This document shows positions 21,262-32,542 of a stretch of DNA of 64,000 nucleotides, one piece after another (within the stretch, counting starts at the first letter, position 1; the number at the start of each line of letters is the position of its first letter). Both the position numbers and the translations under genes were made by a program. The stretch lies in assembly GCF_033568475.1 (NCBI RefSeq), contig NC_133122.1, positions 146,520,861 through 146,584,860 on the forward strand. Reading direction: 5' to 3'. This DNA comes from Henckelia pumila. Lineage: Eukaryota > Streptophyta > Magnoliopsida > Lamiales > Gesneriaceae. Below the pieces are notes generated by a model, which was given only the letters and a program-made list of their open reading frames with translations, was not told the DNA's origin and ran no database searches.

Positions 21262-24200
21262 ATGGAAGAGGGGACGAATCGGAGTTCGGAGGCTTTACTT
21301 GCGGCGGTGACCGGAAATTCGAATCCTCCAAGTGAAGAAGAAGAAATTCGAGGCGAAACAATCGGAGAAGACGATGAACGGAGGCCACCGAGTAGGGATA
21401 ATGGAAATGATTTTACGGTCGAGAACGCTTCCTCTTGTGAGAGCGGAGAATCAAAAGCTATTGAATTGGGAACCCTAGCATCTGTACGGTTGTCAGGGAG
21501 TGGTTCCCAAAATAATGATTCCACTCGCAACTTATCCGGTACGTCATAAATACATCTTTTTGTATGGTTTTTCGGATTTTTTTTTTATCTCAAGTGAATC
21601 AAACGATTTGAGGTGATGGAATTGTGCGATCAAAGACTGTGTGTGTTCCGGCGTGCGTGTGCATGTGTGTGTACGACGGACGAGCGAGTGAGACTGATGA
21701 TTTTGATGAATTTTTAAAATTGCAGAGGTTCCTGTGGAGTATTCTCTGCAACCTCTACTGTCAGTCGAAGAGTTAAAGGTTAGATTATTTTTTTCCTTTT
21801 ATACTGTTTTTTCTCCATGGTGGGAAGCTTGATTGTTCTAAGTTCTTGTGATTGTACGAACATGGAAGAAATTGCTTTTGTTTTCAGAATTTTCTATGTG
21901 AACTGTGGTTATTAACTGTCATTCTTGTACTGGATTCATTTGATATTTGAAACCTGAATTTCTCTAATATTCACCATTACATGGTTACCTTGATTGAGTT
22001 AATTTGTTTCAAGTTGAGTAAAGCACAAGTGGAAGCTAATTAATTTCATCTCATTCATGAATCTTGAGTGTCTATCTATACATGCTTTGGAAATATTTCT
22101 TAATTCTGGATATGACTGTAAATTAGTTGTTTCCACCACTCTTTTTTTGAAAGAAATATGTCGTAACTTCTTTGTTGACGTTTCCTCCATTTTTACCTAA
22201 ATTATTGCTTCCAGATAGATAAAATCATTCACATAATCACGTTATGTACCTAAAATATGCTTCAGCTAATGTGTTGAAACCTTGCTGAATGTAGCAAATT
22301 CCAATGTTTGGAATTTACCTGTTTTATGGGTCCTAAACTGAAAAATGTTGATAGAGATACATTTATTGGGTAGTCTGTATGTCCTGTTACATATTCATAG
22401 TAAACTCAGTTATTATTATATACGTCAACAGAAACAACCTTTTTTCTGTGGAATGTGATGGCTATTTTAATGATTTGATCAATTCTGAACAAGAGATGCA
22501 AATTTACTTTTTTCTCAGCTGAACACCGCCTTTACATCTTGCCTGAGTTTTGCACTATCCCATGGAAGAAAAATTAGTTCAAACGTGGGAACAAACTTGA
22601 TACTGCATGTTATTTCATCTAGAGTTAGGTTTTGCATGGTAGGTATTGGTTTAGAAAACAGTGAATTCTGTTCTGGTAAACCTATGGCAGATGGAAATAA
22701 AATTGGAGTGTGCTGATGATTTCTTAAACTTTTATTGCATCAGTCTGGCCTTTGGCTGCTCAAGTGAATTAGTATGTTATCTGCATGCTTCTATTTGTTC
22801 TGAAGCACTTGATTTTGCTGCAGCCTCAGACATCACAAAAAGTGTTGTCGACTCAAACATTCTTGGCTTCATAACAGACGAGAATAATGAGATTGATGAA
22901 ATTTATTCTATTTTCGTTTGTCTTCCTGCTATTCAGGAGATCTGCATATTCCAACTTTGACATGGCTTAAAATCATTGCAACTTTATTCTGGAATTTTAT
23001 CTTCTTGTTTTTATTACCTCAGGACCAAGTTAAAGCAATCCATGAGGAACCCTTGAAAATTATCACTGGTCAACCTGTCCAAGCCCCGATACAACATCAG
23101 ATACGGCTGTGTGATGGTCCATCCAAGCTGGAGCTGTCACCTATTTATGCCACTCAGTCTGGTTCTTCTATTCCTAGTCCATCTTCGTCTGAACAAAAGG
23201 AAGTACCAGCTGAAAATAAGAGGAATCCATGCATTGGAGATCAGGACATGGATTACTCTCCCAAACGAAAACCTTTTGCTACTCTTCCCATGCTGAAGGC
23301 CTCTTCTGATGGATACAATTGGCGCAAATATGGTCAAAAGCAAGTGAAGAGTCCAGAGGGGTTTCGGAGCTATTACAGATGCACATTTTCTGACTGTTAT
23401 GCCAAAAAGATTGACTGCTGTGATCGTTCTAACCGTGTCATGGAGACTGTTTACAGAAGTCTCCACAATCATGATCCTCCCCAAAAGCCAAATTGCATCA
23501 GAGAAATTAAGGCTGCACGACCAATCATGCCAAGTAATGGTAGTGACGATACAACCCATTCACTGAGATGCCCTAGCGACCCAGTTCCATCTACGTCTTC
23601 AAAAGAAACTTTGCGTGGAATTGATCAGATACCTGAAACAAAGCAGCAAGAGTCAAGTGGATCTGACGAGACCACGGAAATCAATTTTAAGGATGAGCAT
23701 GTTGATGACCCTGAATGTGTAAACAGGTAAGTTGTTAGTTACCTGTGTTTTCTTCAGTTTATGTAGTGATATCATGCCGTTCATTATTTTGACCAGATGA
23801 ATTTAACTACCTTGTACAAATCTCCAGGCAGAAGAGAAGTTCTACTGCTGAATCGGAGCTTCTTTCCAAATCTGGAAAGAAACCTAAATTTGTTGTTCAT
23901 GCAGCTGGTGACATGGGGATTTCAGGAGATGGCTACAGGTGGCGCAAGTATGGACAGAAGATGGTGAAGGGGAATCCTCATCCAAGGTACAATTCCAGAT
24001 CCCAGTGTAACATTTTAATATTGATTCTTATGAGAATCCTGATTTCAACAAAATGGTTGGACTGTTTTTTTCCCTCCCTTGAAAATCTCGAAGGTAATTG
24101 AATATTATCTTTGGCAAGGAGTTGTGTCCACACCCCTGTGCATATTTGATTTTTGAACCACCCCGTCGGTTCGAAATCACAAACGGTGTTTCAATGATTC

Positions 24201-25061
24201 ACTGCTACCACAAAATATTAGTACCGCATTTTAGCTTTGACCAGTATTTGGAAGGTATGAAATTAGTCTTACAAGAATGGGAAAGTGAGATGTCGATTGT
24301 TATCAAATGAAAGGACAAAGGACTACCTCAACTTCGTGAGAAAACTTTCAACTTTTAAGCAATTCTGTTAGTTGCGGAATAGTATTTGCTCCTGCTACGT
24401 GGTTTACTGCAGGGTCCAATGGTCCGTAGACCGTAAGACAAAGCGCGCTTGAGCTGGTGGGCTAATTGTTTCAGATTTCCTGTGTGGTTGCATATGTGGC
24501 CAAAACAATCAGTACAGAGTGTTTAAACTGCTGTAAGATTAAAAAATATTTTGAGTTGCACCATCGCCGGTGGCATTAATTGTTAATCATATCCCCACTT
24601 TCTGACATCCAATAAATTGTCAAGCCTATTTTCCTTATTCTTAAGTAATTAGCATTCATATATTGATTCACTGTTGGTCTGTATTTGTTTTAATAAACTC
24701 TTAAATGAATTTCAGAAACTACTACAGATGTACATCAGCTGGATGCCCTGTTCGAAAGCACATCGAGAAAGCCGTGGATAACACTAGTGCTGTAGTAATA
24801 ACCTACAAGGGAGTTCATGATCACGACACGCCAGTACCAAAAAAGCGCCATGGCTCAAAGTTTGCTCCTCTAGTTGATGATACTTCTGATTCCAGCGACA
24901 GTCTAAAAAATATCAAAATGAAACCATATCAGAGTCAAACCCAACTGTCAATGGACAAAGAAAGCGATTTGACCAATGAATCAATGAATCCAGGAGGGGA
25001 GAAAACAGTGGAAACAGCACAAACCCTTTTGAGCATCGAGTTTGCAATCAAGCCAAGTTGA
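21262..25061 (+). CDS. WRKY32: Group I WRKY transcription factor, WRKY32-like
   Basis: Five exons: 21262-21538, 21726-21778, 23023-23726, 23828-23986 and 24716-25061, all with GT-AG introns, giving about 512 residues. Two WRKY domains are visible. The N-terminal one has WRKYGQK at about 210-216 and zinc ligands C230, C235, H258, H260 (CX4CX22HXH). The C-terminal one has WRKYGQK at about 383-389 and C403, C408, H432, H434 (CX4CX23HXH). Two domains with C2H2 fingers define group I. Intron 4 splits the Arg codon before NYYRC, the conserved position in C-terminal WRKY domains. The block KFVVHAAGDMGISGDGYRW and the end SIEFAIKPS match what is known of AtWRKY32. The N-terminus is acidic and Ser-rich. 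The protein should bind W-boxes in the nucleus. Intron 2 is long (1244 bp), and a small extra exon there cannot be excluded. Confidence 0.93.
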
Positions 25062-26139
25062 CACTGGTGGAAGAGCTTGATAATGTGGAGCATCTCCTAA
25101 TCTCTACATCTTCTAATTTAACTTGAAATTCTTTTTCCTCTTTTTTTCCTAGCTTGATATATCTTCTGCGATCGTAGGTTGATGTTCTGTGGTAATTTCT
25201 GTATGCAAAACTATTAATAATAGGTTGATTATATAGGAGAGTATGACACTGGTTTCTGTTGTATCTGTAAACTGTAATGGAGCTAGTAATCAAATGGAAA
25301 ATTGAGCTGGGGCATATTTCTTGTGGGAAAGTATATTACTATTTGGAGTAGCAATTTCTTTTGCGTGTTTCGTGCAATGGCTTGCTTTCCGATGGTGTAC
25401 AATAAACCTAGCAAATGGGCTGCAAGAGGAAAGGTTAACTGCTTGCTTCCATCTCATTGTAATGTAAAACTACCATTTGTGCTACACGTTGTTTGTGTCT
25501 AGATTAATAGTGTATATTACATGTTGGAAACTTTATTATTGGAGACTTCTCAATGATCAAGGGCGGGCTATTTGAGGAAATAAAAACAATAATTAATGAG
25601 ATTAAAACACTGTTGGAATTTTTATTATCGTTTGAGGTGGCTGGCCTATGTTACTCCATGGTAGCCGCAACCCTCGGATAGGGTTGTGAAGGAATGGATC
25701 TCATATCAAAATAGGTGGGTTTCATCTCATCCAAAGGTTAAAATTGACAGTGTTGTTTCTTGTGTAGCATAATCTTATCTCTTGTTTAATTGTACGGTAC
25801 AAGTAAAAATTGTTTGAACTGTAGGCGATATTTGTGCATAAAGCTTCAAAAGTTTTTATCCAACTTTTTGATGAAAACATCTTCTTACAGTTTGATGTAG
25901 GCTGCAAGCCTGCAATAAGCCATTACTATTTAGGACATTGTGAATTATGTTGTAGATATGTTAAAATACATTTTATAAGGGAAAAGGAGGTGTGACTTTG
26001 TAAATATCGATAACTATTGATTTATTCCCTTTATAGACAAGAGATCTCAAAATCCTTGCATGATTTTGAGTGATCTGAAGTCTGAACCGGTTCTACGTGG
26101 TTAAGTGTTAACGAATTTATGCTTTTTTTTAGGAAGGCT

Positions 26140-26213
26140 AAGAATCAAATCCAATTCTTATTTATTAAAGTAAAAAAAAAAGGGGAAAAAAAATAAAGAA
26201 TCAAATCCAATTC
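26140..26213 (+). repeat. 18-bp direct repeats flanking a short A-rich insert
   Basis: AAGAATCAAATCCAATTC occurs at 26140-26157 and again at 26196-26213. The 38 bases between are A-rich, including a run of ten A, GGGG and eight A. Long perfect direct repeats around an A-tail are the mark of target-primed retroposition, so this may be an extremely 5'-truncated LINE or SINE insertion. Confidence 0.5.
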
Positions 26214-26583
26214 CATTCACTTCAATTTGTGATCTCTTTTGTCCCCCACTTGTGAAAACTGTTGGAGACCAAGTTTTGCCACTTTCTACTGCTCTTGTTG
26301 CCTATTTGTCGAAAAGCCACTAATCCTTTCAATTAGCTCACCAAACCATCATTCAAAATTTGTTCTCAAAGTAGTTGGGACTTGGGAATGGTTTCCATCC
26401 CCATGGAGAGAAGGGTATGTAAAAACAAGTAAAATTTTTACAAGCTTAAAGAGTTGTCATTTTGGGTTTGTCACGTCGAATCAACCTGCTTCTTCATTAA
26501 AAAATGTGGGTTGAAGACTATGAATTAAGTTTTTGATAGGCGATCGCGTCATTTTTTTTTAAAAAAAATTATCTTATTTTTAA

Positions 26584-26740
26584 TGGCTTATGTATAATCG
26601 ATTAGTTTTGAAAGATTTATATTATTTGAAATGATATATACATAATTGATTATGTATAATTGATGAATTTTGAAAATTTTATATTATTTATAATAATTTA
26701 TGTATGGTTGATGAAGTTGAAAGATTCATATTATTTAAGT
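26584..26740 (+). repeat. Three-copy degenerate tandem repeat
   Basis: A unit of about 45-65 bases resembling 'TTATGTATAATTGATGAATTTTGAAAGATTTATATTATTT' in pieces occurs three times (starts near 26590, 26655 and 26698) with many substitutions. No function is evident. Confidence 0.5.
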
Positions 26741-28441
26741 ATTGTTGTCGATTGATCAATTTTTAATTTTAAAATTATTTAATTTTTCATGCATGATATT
26801 TTTTAAAAAAAATTATGATGGTTTTTTGATTTTTTTGATGGATGACGTTTGACAGCTCGATGTAGAGTAAAGGGTTCAATCTATCTTATGAGTTTTAGTC
26901 TAATCATAAATCTAATGTCTTATGATTTGTCACGTCAACAATATATCATTAATTACGCCTATGTTTAGAAATATAAACCATTGAATACATGATTTGAATA
27001 TTATCCTTAGTGTAGGATTTCATTACCCATTAAAATTGGTGTGTCGGATTTGACGTTGACACCATTACACCAATGTCGATACTTCTAAGATTGAGAGAGG
27101 GCAAAAGCCCTAAAATTAATCAAATTTAATTATCTTACAATATAAATGGTAGATTAAAAATTAAAAACCGGAGAGCAGGAAAACACGATTTATTCATTTG
27201 TTGGGAAATTTGCCCCAAGCCCCCTTTATTTGCACAAAAGACAAAAAAATCTAGAATCAAATTAATAGAAAAATAATTTAAAATTTTTTAGATAGAATCT
27301 TATCTTCATAATATAAAAACTTTTATAATGAAGTAAAGTAAAAAGTTTAGCAAGTTCGTTCAAGGACATCTCGATCAATTTAAGCAAAGAAAAAGTCCAA
27401 AAATAAAAACCAACGTACTGTATGTATCCTTGGAGAAATAAAAAGAGAAGTTGAGAGAATTTATGAGAGCAGAGAATTCATATGAATCAATAATTATGTG
27501 TAGTTTTTATTGAACTCAACGACTTTTATTTATAGGAGAAAATAATAGAATACTATTTTATTATATATATTTTTTGGAAGAGAGAATACAAATATTTGAA
27601 TATCTTATCTTGACATATTTATTTTGATCACAAATCTTCCATAACAATATATTTATAACATTCTCATTAGATGATTATTTGCACAAACAACTGATTCTTC
27701 AAAATCTCCATTTGGCAAGATGGATGTTAGGGAACTTCACCGGGACTCGTGGGAAAATTCTGAACGAAGGAAAAAAAGTACAACAACATATACTTTCTTT
27801 GGATGTCTTCTTGACGATGAATGCGTCTAGTTAAAACTTTACCCAAAAAAACTCATTGGTACAAAATTCTAGTAAAGGAAAAAAAAAAAGTACGACATAT
27901 CTTGATACTTGTTAATTGTCATATTAAAAATCTTGTTATGAAAAACCACGTGGAAAAAATCATAGACAAAGAAAAATGAGTACAATTTTGATTGCTCCTC
28001 CTAGCTCTTGCAAACATCACTTGAAATTATTAACTATTCTTATTCAAATATTGTGCACTAATTTGTCAAAAATTGATTCAGATATTGATTTTGCCATAGA
28101 TGTGTTATTTTAAGACCAAATATCTTTTTCTTCTTCTTCAAGTTGGCAAAAATAATATTTTGAGCATCAAATCTTTCGAGGATGTTACTATATATATCAC
28201 CGTCAAATCATTGCATTCATGACAAGTGCAAATATTTTCTCATAATCCGTTAAAATATTTTGATAAACTTTAAAATTTGCTCATATTGTCACATGTCATT
28301 TGTCAATCATTTGTTATTTACTGCCATTATTTTGCATAATAGGAAAAAAACACATTAATAGTTATATAATTTCGATCCCAAAAAATTTGTGAAATCTCAT
28401 CTTTTATTGTAGGGCCTCGGGTTGCTAATCTCATTCTTAGG

Positions 28442-28981
28442 GCAATTAAAAGAAGCTTAAATAAATAAATCAAGAACATTCAAGCAACTAATTTTTTTTT
28501 TTAAGTAAGTATCTCGCTCGATCCGTTAAAGATCACCGATCGAGCGAGCAGAAGTTAACAATTTTTGGGTTTGAACAAACATGACCTCGCTCGATCGGTC
28601 AATCTCTACCAATAGAGCGAGCAGAAACATTTCAACTTTCTGTTTTAAATTTACCAGGCCTCCCTCGATCGATCAAACACTACCGATTGAGCAAGCACAT
28701 CCTGCTCGAAAATCTGCAGCTCTCTATTGCTGTCAAAGCTATTCAAAACCTGCTTTCTCAACCTATATCAATTCCAACACATGTTAACTTCATACAAAAA
28801 CATGTATATACATATGAGTCAAGTTCAAGTATAAGTTTCAAGCTTTCTTACATCAAACTACAAGTTCAAAGTCTAGCCAAAAACATAAATACAAAACATG
28901 TCCAAAGTAAACTTCAACTACAACATGTCAAAAGTATTCTATTATGCATGCAACGCTTCTAACTATATCATTCAGCTACAC
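28442..28981. repeat. Left copy of the 540-bp duplication in S
   Basis: The segment runs from GCAA at 28442 to ...TTCAGCTACAC at 28981 and is repeated at 49367-49907 with scattered substitutions. LTR X starts directly after it. Three dyad motifs at 28513-28695 are part of the duplicated piece. Confidence 0.88.
28513..28695. repeat. Three CTCGCTCGATCGGT dyads in S (left copy)
   Basis: Imperfect hairpins of about 36 nt lie at 28513-28548, 28586-28621 and 28660-28695, spaced 73-74 bp. The core is CTCGCTCGATCGGT with ACCGATCGAGCGAG across a loop of 6-8 bases. The copies in the right duplicate (49438-49473, about 49512-49546, 49585-49620) are partly better preserved, the third being nearly perfect. 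Confidence 0.88.
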
Positions 28982-29836
28982 CGAAACAACCCTTACTCGT
29001 AAATTTATTTTTTTAAAAAAAATATTACATATATGCCCATACATATATGCATCTATACTTAAAAATAGATTTTCATAAAATTTAATACATAATAAAAAGT
29101 GATTTCATATCAAAACTTAAATACTCGAACACATTATAAATCAATGCGTAAATAATCAATAACGTAAAATGCGGAAAATAGTTTGATACAATCCCATAAT
29201 CATTGAAACATAAAAGCGCGAAGGTCACGGGTGTGCTAGTTTGCCACGAATGCTCAGAGGTCCTCGCGACCAGTCGGGACCACAACCTCCTGACTAACAT
29301 CATACTCACCTGCACACCATTTAGATCTAGTGAGCCTAAAGGCCCAGCATGCTCTACCTTTAATAACGAGTACTATATACTAAATAAACCACATGCAAGC
29401 ACATAACATATATAAAAATAACCTGAGGATTCTAATGCATGCATGATCGTAAAACCATATGCATAAACTGCGTTGTAATCTAAATCATAAGATAATACGT
29501 AACATAATACATAACATAAGCATTGACATGTCATAAACATAAAAATTATTTTTCTGTGGGTCATATCAGTGAAATGTGACCATAAACATAAGCGAATGAT
29601 CAATCTATAAACCAGCGTACGCGGCGGAAAGGTTCACCCAACCTTAACACGGGGATTTCCTACGCCTCTTATGCCACTTCACGCAACCTTAACACGGAGA
29701 TCCGTAAGCTCCTGAACATAATTGTCACAATTCACATCAACTTCCCAAAAATATTTCCTTTACTTGCCCATTAATATTAACATAAAATACATGCATAAAT
29801 CATGATCTTAAAAATATCATCTTCCTTAAAATTATT

Positions 29837-32488
29837 TGAAACATCTACTACTAATAAATGCGGAAATTTTTTTTTTTAAAAAAATAATACTAAGTAAAAT
29901 AGATGTACATACATGCCCATACATATATGCACAAAATAAACAGATTTAAAAATAATATAAATAAAACGTAACATTTTTACTAAAATAACTGAGTCAAACT
30001 TAATTAAAATACTGTCAGACAATCTACCTAAAAGTTTGCATGCAATAAAATTACTTAATAAAAATAATACTAAAATTCACCACTGACAAAACATAAAAGA
30101 AACAGAGTTTTAAAATTCTTAAAATATCCATGAAAACTCAGCCGGCGGTCACGGGGGATCACTGCGCGTCCGCTCATACGTCCTCACCACCGGTAGGAAC
30201 TACATCTTCCTCTACGTACTCACCTGCACCATATAAGTGTAGTGAGCCTAGAGGCTCAACATGTCTAATCCTTTATAACAAGATTAAAAATAATGCATCA
30301 CATAATTACATTAATACATATCATATACATGAATGAGCATGCTTAAACATCATGAATCATGACTGAAAATCTTGCTTACTTGATCTTAGATATAATCATA
30401 TAATACATACATAACATTGTTAAGCATAACATTTTCTAACATCGCATGGTCATATCCATAGTGTAACCTTAAACTTAAAAGTTCGACTGATCAGTCTCTT
30501 AAAACCAACGTACGCGGCGGTGACGAATCACCTCTTAATGGTAGTAAACTACCCTTAAATTGACAGTAAACTGCCCTTAACATGTGGGGACTGGTCCCCC
30601 TTAAATTGTCACACTACTTCAACTTCCAACATAAAAATTATTTTCTAGCTCAACCTTAAACATTAAATCATGCCATAAAATTATTTTATGAATGTATGCA
30701 CTGAAAATATGTCCGTAATATATATTTAATTAATTTTTCATAATATAATATACTTATACTTAAAATAGACTTTATGCATAAAAATAATTAAATATATATT
30801 CCGGACTTATTTATTTTCATGGGTTGGTCCAGACTGCTGATCACTCACTCTAAGCCCATTAAACTTAAATAAAAGCCCAATAATCATATCTTAGCCCAAA
30901 TAACTTAATTTAACTTAATTGGACCTAAATAAAAATATTTAAGCCCATTAACTTAATTTAACCCAACAAAATTCTAGACTAGCCCAAAAATCCCTTGACT
31001 GGCCCAAAAATTCTCATGGGCTCCCAATCCCATAAAAATCATTGGGCTAACTTAAATAAATTATTTAAAGCCCAAATAAAATTATTTGGAGGCCCAAATA
31101 ATTTTCTAATTAAATTAAAAAAAAATCCAAAATACACCTAAACTATTAAATACTTAGAAATTAAAATACCCGAGCCCAACCCACCGAACCCAGACCCGGA
31201 CCATCTGACCCGACCCTACTACTACCCAGACCCGACCCAGACCCCCAGGACCCGACCCAACCCCCACCCATAGCCCAACCCGATCCCCCCCTTTCCCTTT
31301 TCCCCTCGGCCGCGAGCAGCAGCCCCTCCAGGGCTGCTGCCGCCTTGCTCCGGCCATGGCCGGCCGGAGCGCTGCCAGCAGGACCTTTCCAGGGTCCTGC
31401 CGGTTCGAACCATACCATGGCTCAGCTGGTCTATAGCCTAGCCTGACCAGCCGAAGCCTTCTTCCATTAAACCCTAAACCTGCGCAGCCTTGACCAACCT
31501 TAAACCCAGCCCTTCACCAGCCGACTCCAGCCCTAACCATCGAACCAAAACCCATCCTAGGGACCCTAAGACCCCCTATGAAACATGGACCAGCAGCCAT
31601 GCATGCCCAACAACAAGAAACGTGAGGATGAGCATGAAAAGTGCAACAACCATGTGTCAAACGAGTTCTCACCTAAAAATTCTGAATTTAATTCGAACCA
31701 AACCATAAACATTCAAATAAAAAAATCTGACATGAATAGAATAATAGCTTATATGGTGTTCAAGGAAGAAATTAAACATGCCTTATGATTAAATATGAAG
31801 ATTATCGCGTGCACGGCACCCGAACGACGAACCAACGACCAACTCTCAATTTTTCCTTGAAGAACTCGGCTATGAGGGCTTGGTTTTATGATAAAACGTG
31901 AGGATGGGGGTAGAAGGAGATGGTGTCGGCTGATGGAGATTTGTGTAGGGTAGGAATAGATTTTTAGGTTTGAATTTTTGGTAGATAATAAGTTAATAAT
32001 AGATATTACTCAATATAAATAAATTATACCTTAACTTAATCTTTAAAACTCTTAAAATAATAATAACAATCTGATATCAAAGTATAAATCCCGAAATAAT
32101 ATAATAGGGAATTTTTAAAATTTAATAAAAGTCACTAAAATGACTCATTTTGGCTAAAAATCAACCCTTAAATAAATATATAATTAAATACTAAAATTTT
32201 CTTGACAAAATACCTTAAAATATTATTTTAAGGCTCATAAAACTCATAAAATATTTTTGGCTAAATAATTTGGTATCTCGTCCGTCCACGGTCCCGTCTA
32301 CGCGATAAAATAATTAAATTTCCATAAATCGTGAAAATCACTAATTATGGGTTAAATGCTTGAAAATAACTTAAAACATGCACAAATAATTTCACATAAA
32401 TATTTAACCCATAATCTAAAATTTTAAATAAATAAATTCCCTAATTATGCATGCGAATTTACGTATAAAAAAAATACTGGGTGTTACA
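29837..32488 (-). repeat. Array LTR 1 (3' LTR of the array)
   Basis: On the plus strand it runs TGAAACATCT...GGGTGTTACA, 2652 bp, so the element-strand ends are TGTAACACCC and AGATGTTTCA. It contains three adjacent hairpins at 31316-31400. Overlapping G+C-rich frames at 31154-31418 recur in all three LTRs and look like composition artefacts. Confidence 0.93.
31316..31400. repeat. Three adjacent GC-rich hairpins in the array LTR
   Basis: Hairpin 1 (31316-31340): GCAGCAGCCC pairs with GGGCTGCTGC over a 5-nt loop. Hairpin 2 (31347-31370): GCTCCGGCC pairs with GGCCGGAGC. Hairpin 3 (31378-31400): GCAGGACC pairs with GGTCCTGC, and in LTR 2 and LTR 3 this stem is extended by CGG/CCG on the outside, perfectly in LTR 2. 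Equivalent triplets lie at about 38829-38917 and 46280-46368. Confidence 0.85.
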
Positions 32489-32515
32489 ATTCTCCCCCCC
32501 CCCCCCCCCCTAATT
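32489..32515 (-). other. Polypurine tract of array copy 1, with a G17 run
   Basis: Next to LTR 1 the plus strand has ATTCT followed by 17 C (32494-32510), i.e. a G17 run on the element strand. The same tract in copy 2 (40002-40015) has ATTCTT and only six C. The homopolymer has expanded in copy 1, unless this is a sequencing or assembly artefact. Confidence 0.8.
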
Positions 32516-32542
32516 TGAATTTCGTCCTCGAAATTAAAGTAC

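Larger units (their letters stand above)
25062..28403. other. Intergenic region downstream of the WRKY gene
   Basis: No gene is recognised. The first part holds the 3' UTR, and AATAAA near 25400 is one possible polyadenylation signal. Short repeats are listed separately (26140-26213 and 26584-26740). From about 27430 on the sequence resembles decayed LTR material of A+T-rich type, with phrases such as AAAACCACGTGGAAAAAATC near 27941, but no boundaries can be defined. Confidence 0.5.

Noticed and set aside
21216..21530. Minus-strand open frame opposite WRKY exon 1
   Set aside because: Shadow of the acidic Ser-rich N-terminal coding exon. No domain.
22661..22960. Open frame in WRKY intron 2, with a TTGCTGCAG that could be a splice acceptor near 22820
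   Set aside because: No matching donor keeps the frame with the neighbouring exons, and exon 2 to exon 3 already joins in phase. A small alternative exon cannot be fully excluded.
23137..23559. Minus-strand open frame opposite the N-terminal WRKY domain
   Set aside because: Antisense to a well-supported domain and without similarity of its own.
28513..28695. Regularly spaced dyad repeats resembling a CRISPR array
   Set aside because: Plant nuclear DNA, imperfect dyads within an LTR, only three units, and no cas genes.
31154..31418. Overlapping open frames in three phases on the minus strand, repeated at 38675-38932 and 46119-46383
   Set aside because: All lie in the G+C-rich ACCCGACCC and hairpin part of the array LTR. 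Open in three frames at once and Gly/Arg/Trp-rich, this is composition, not a gene.
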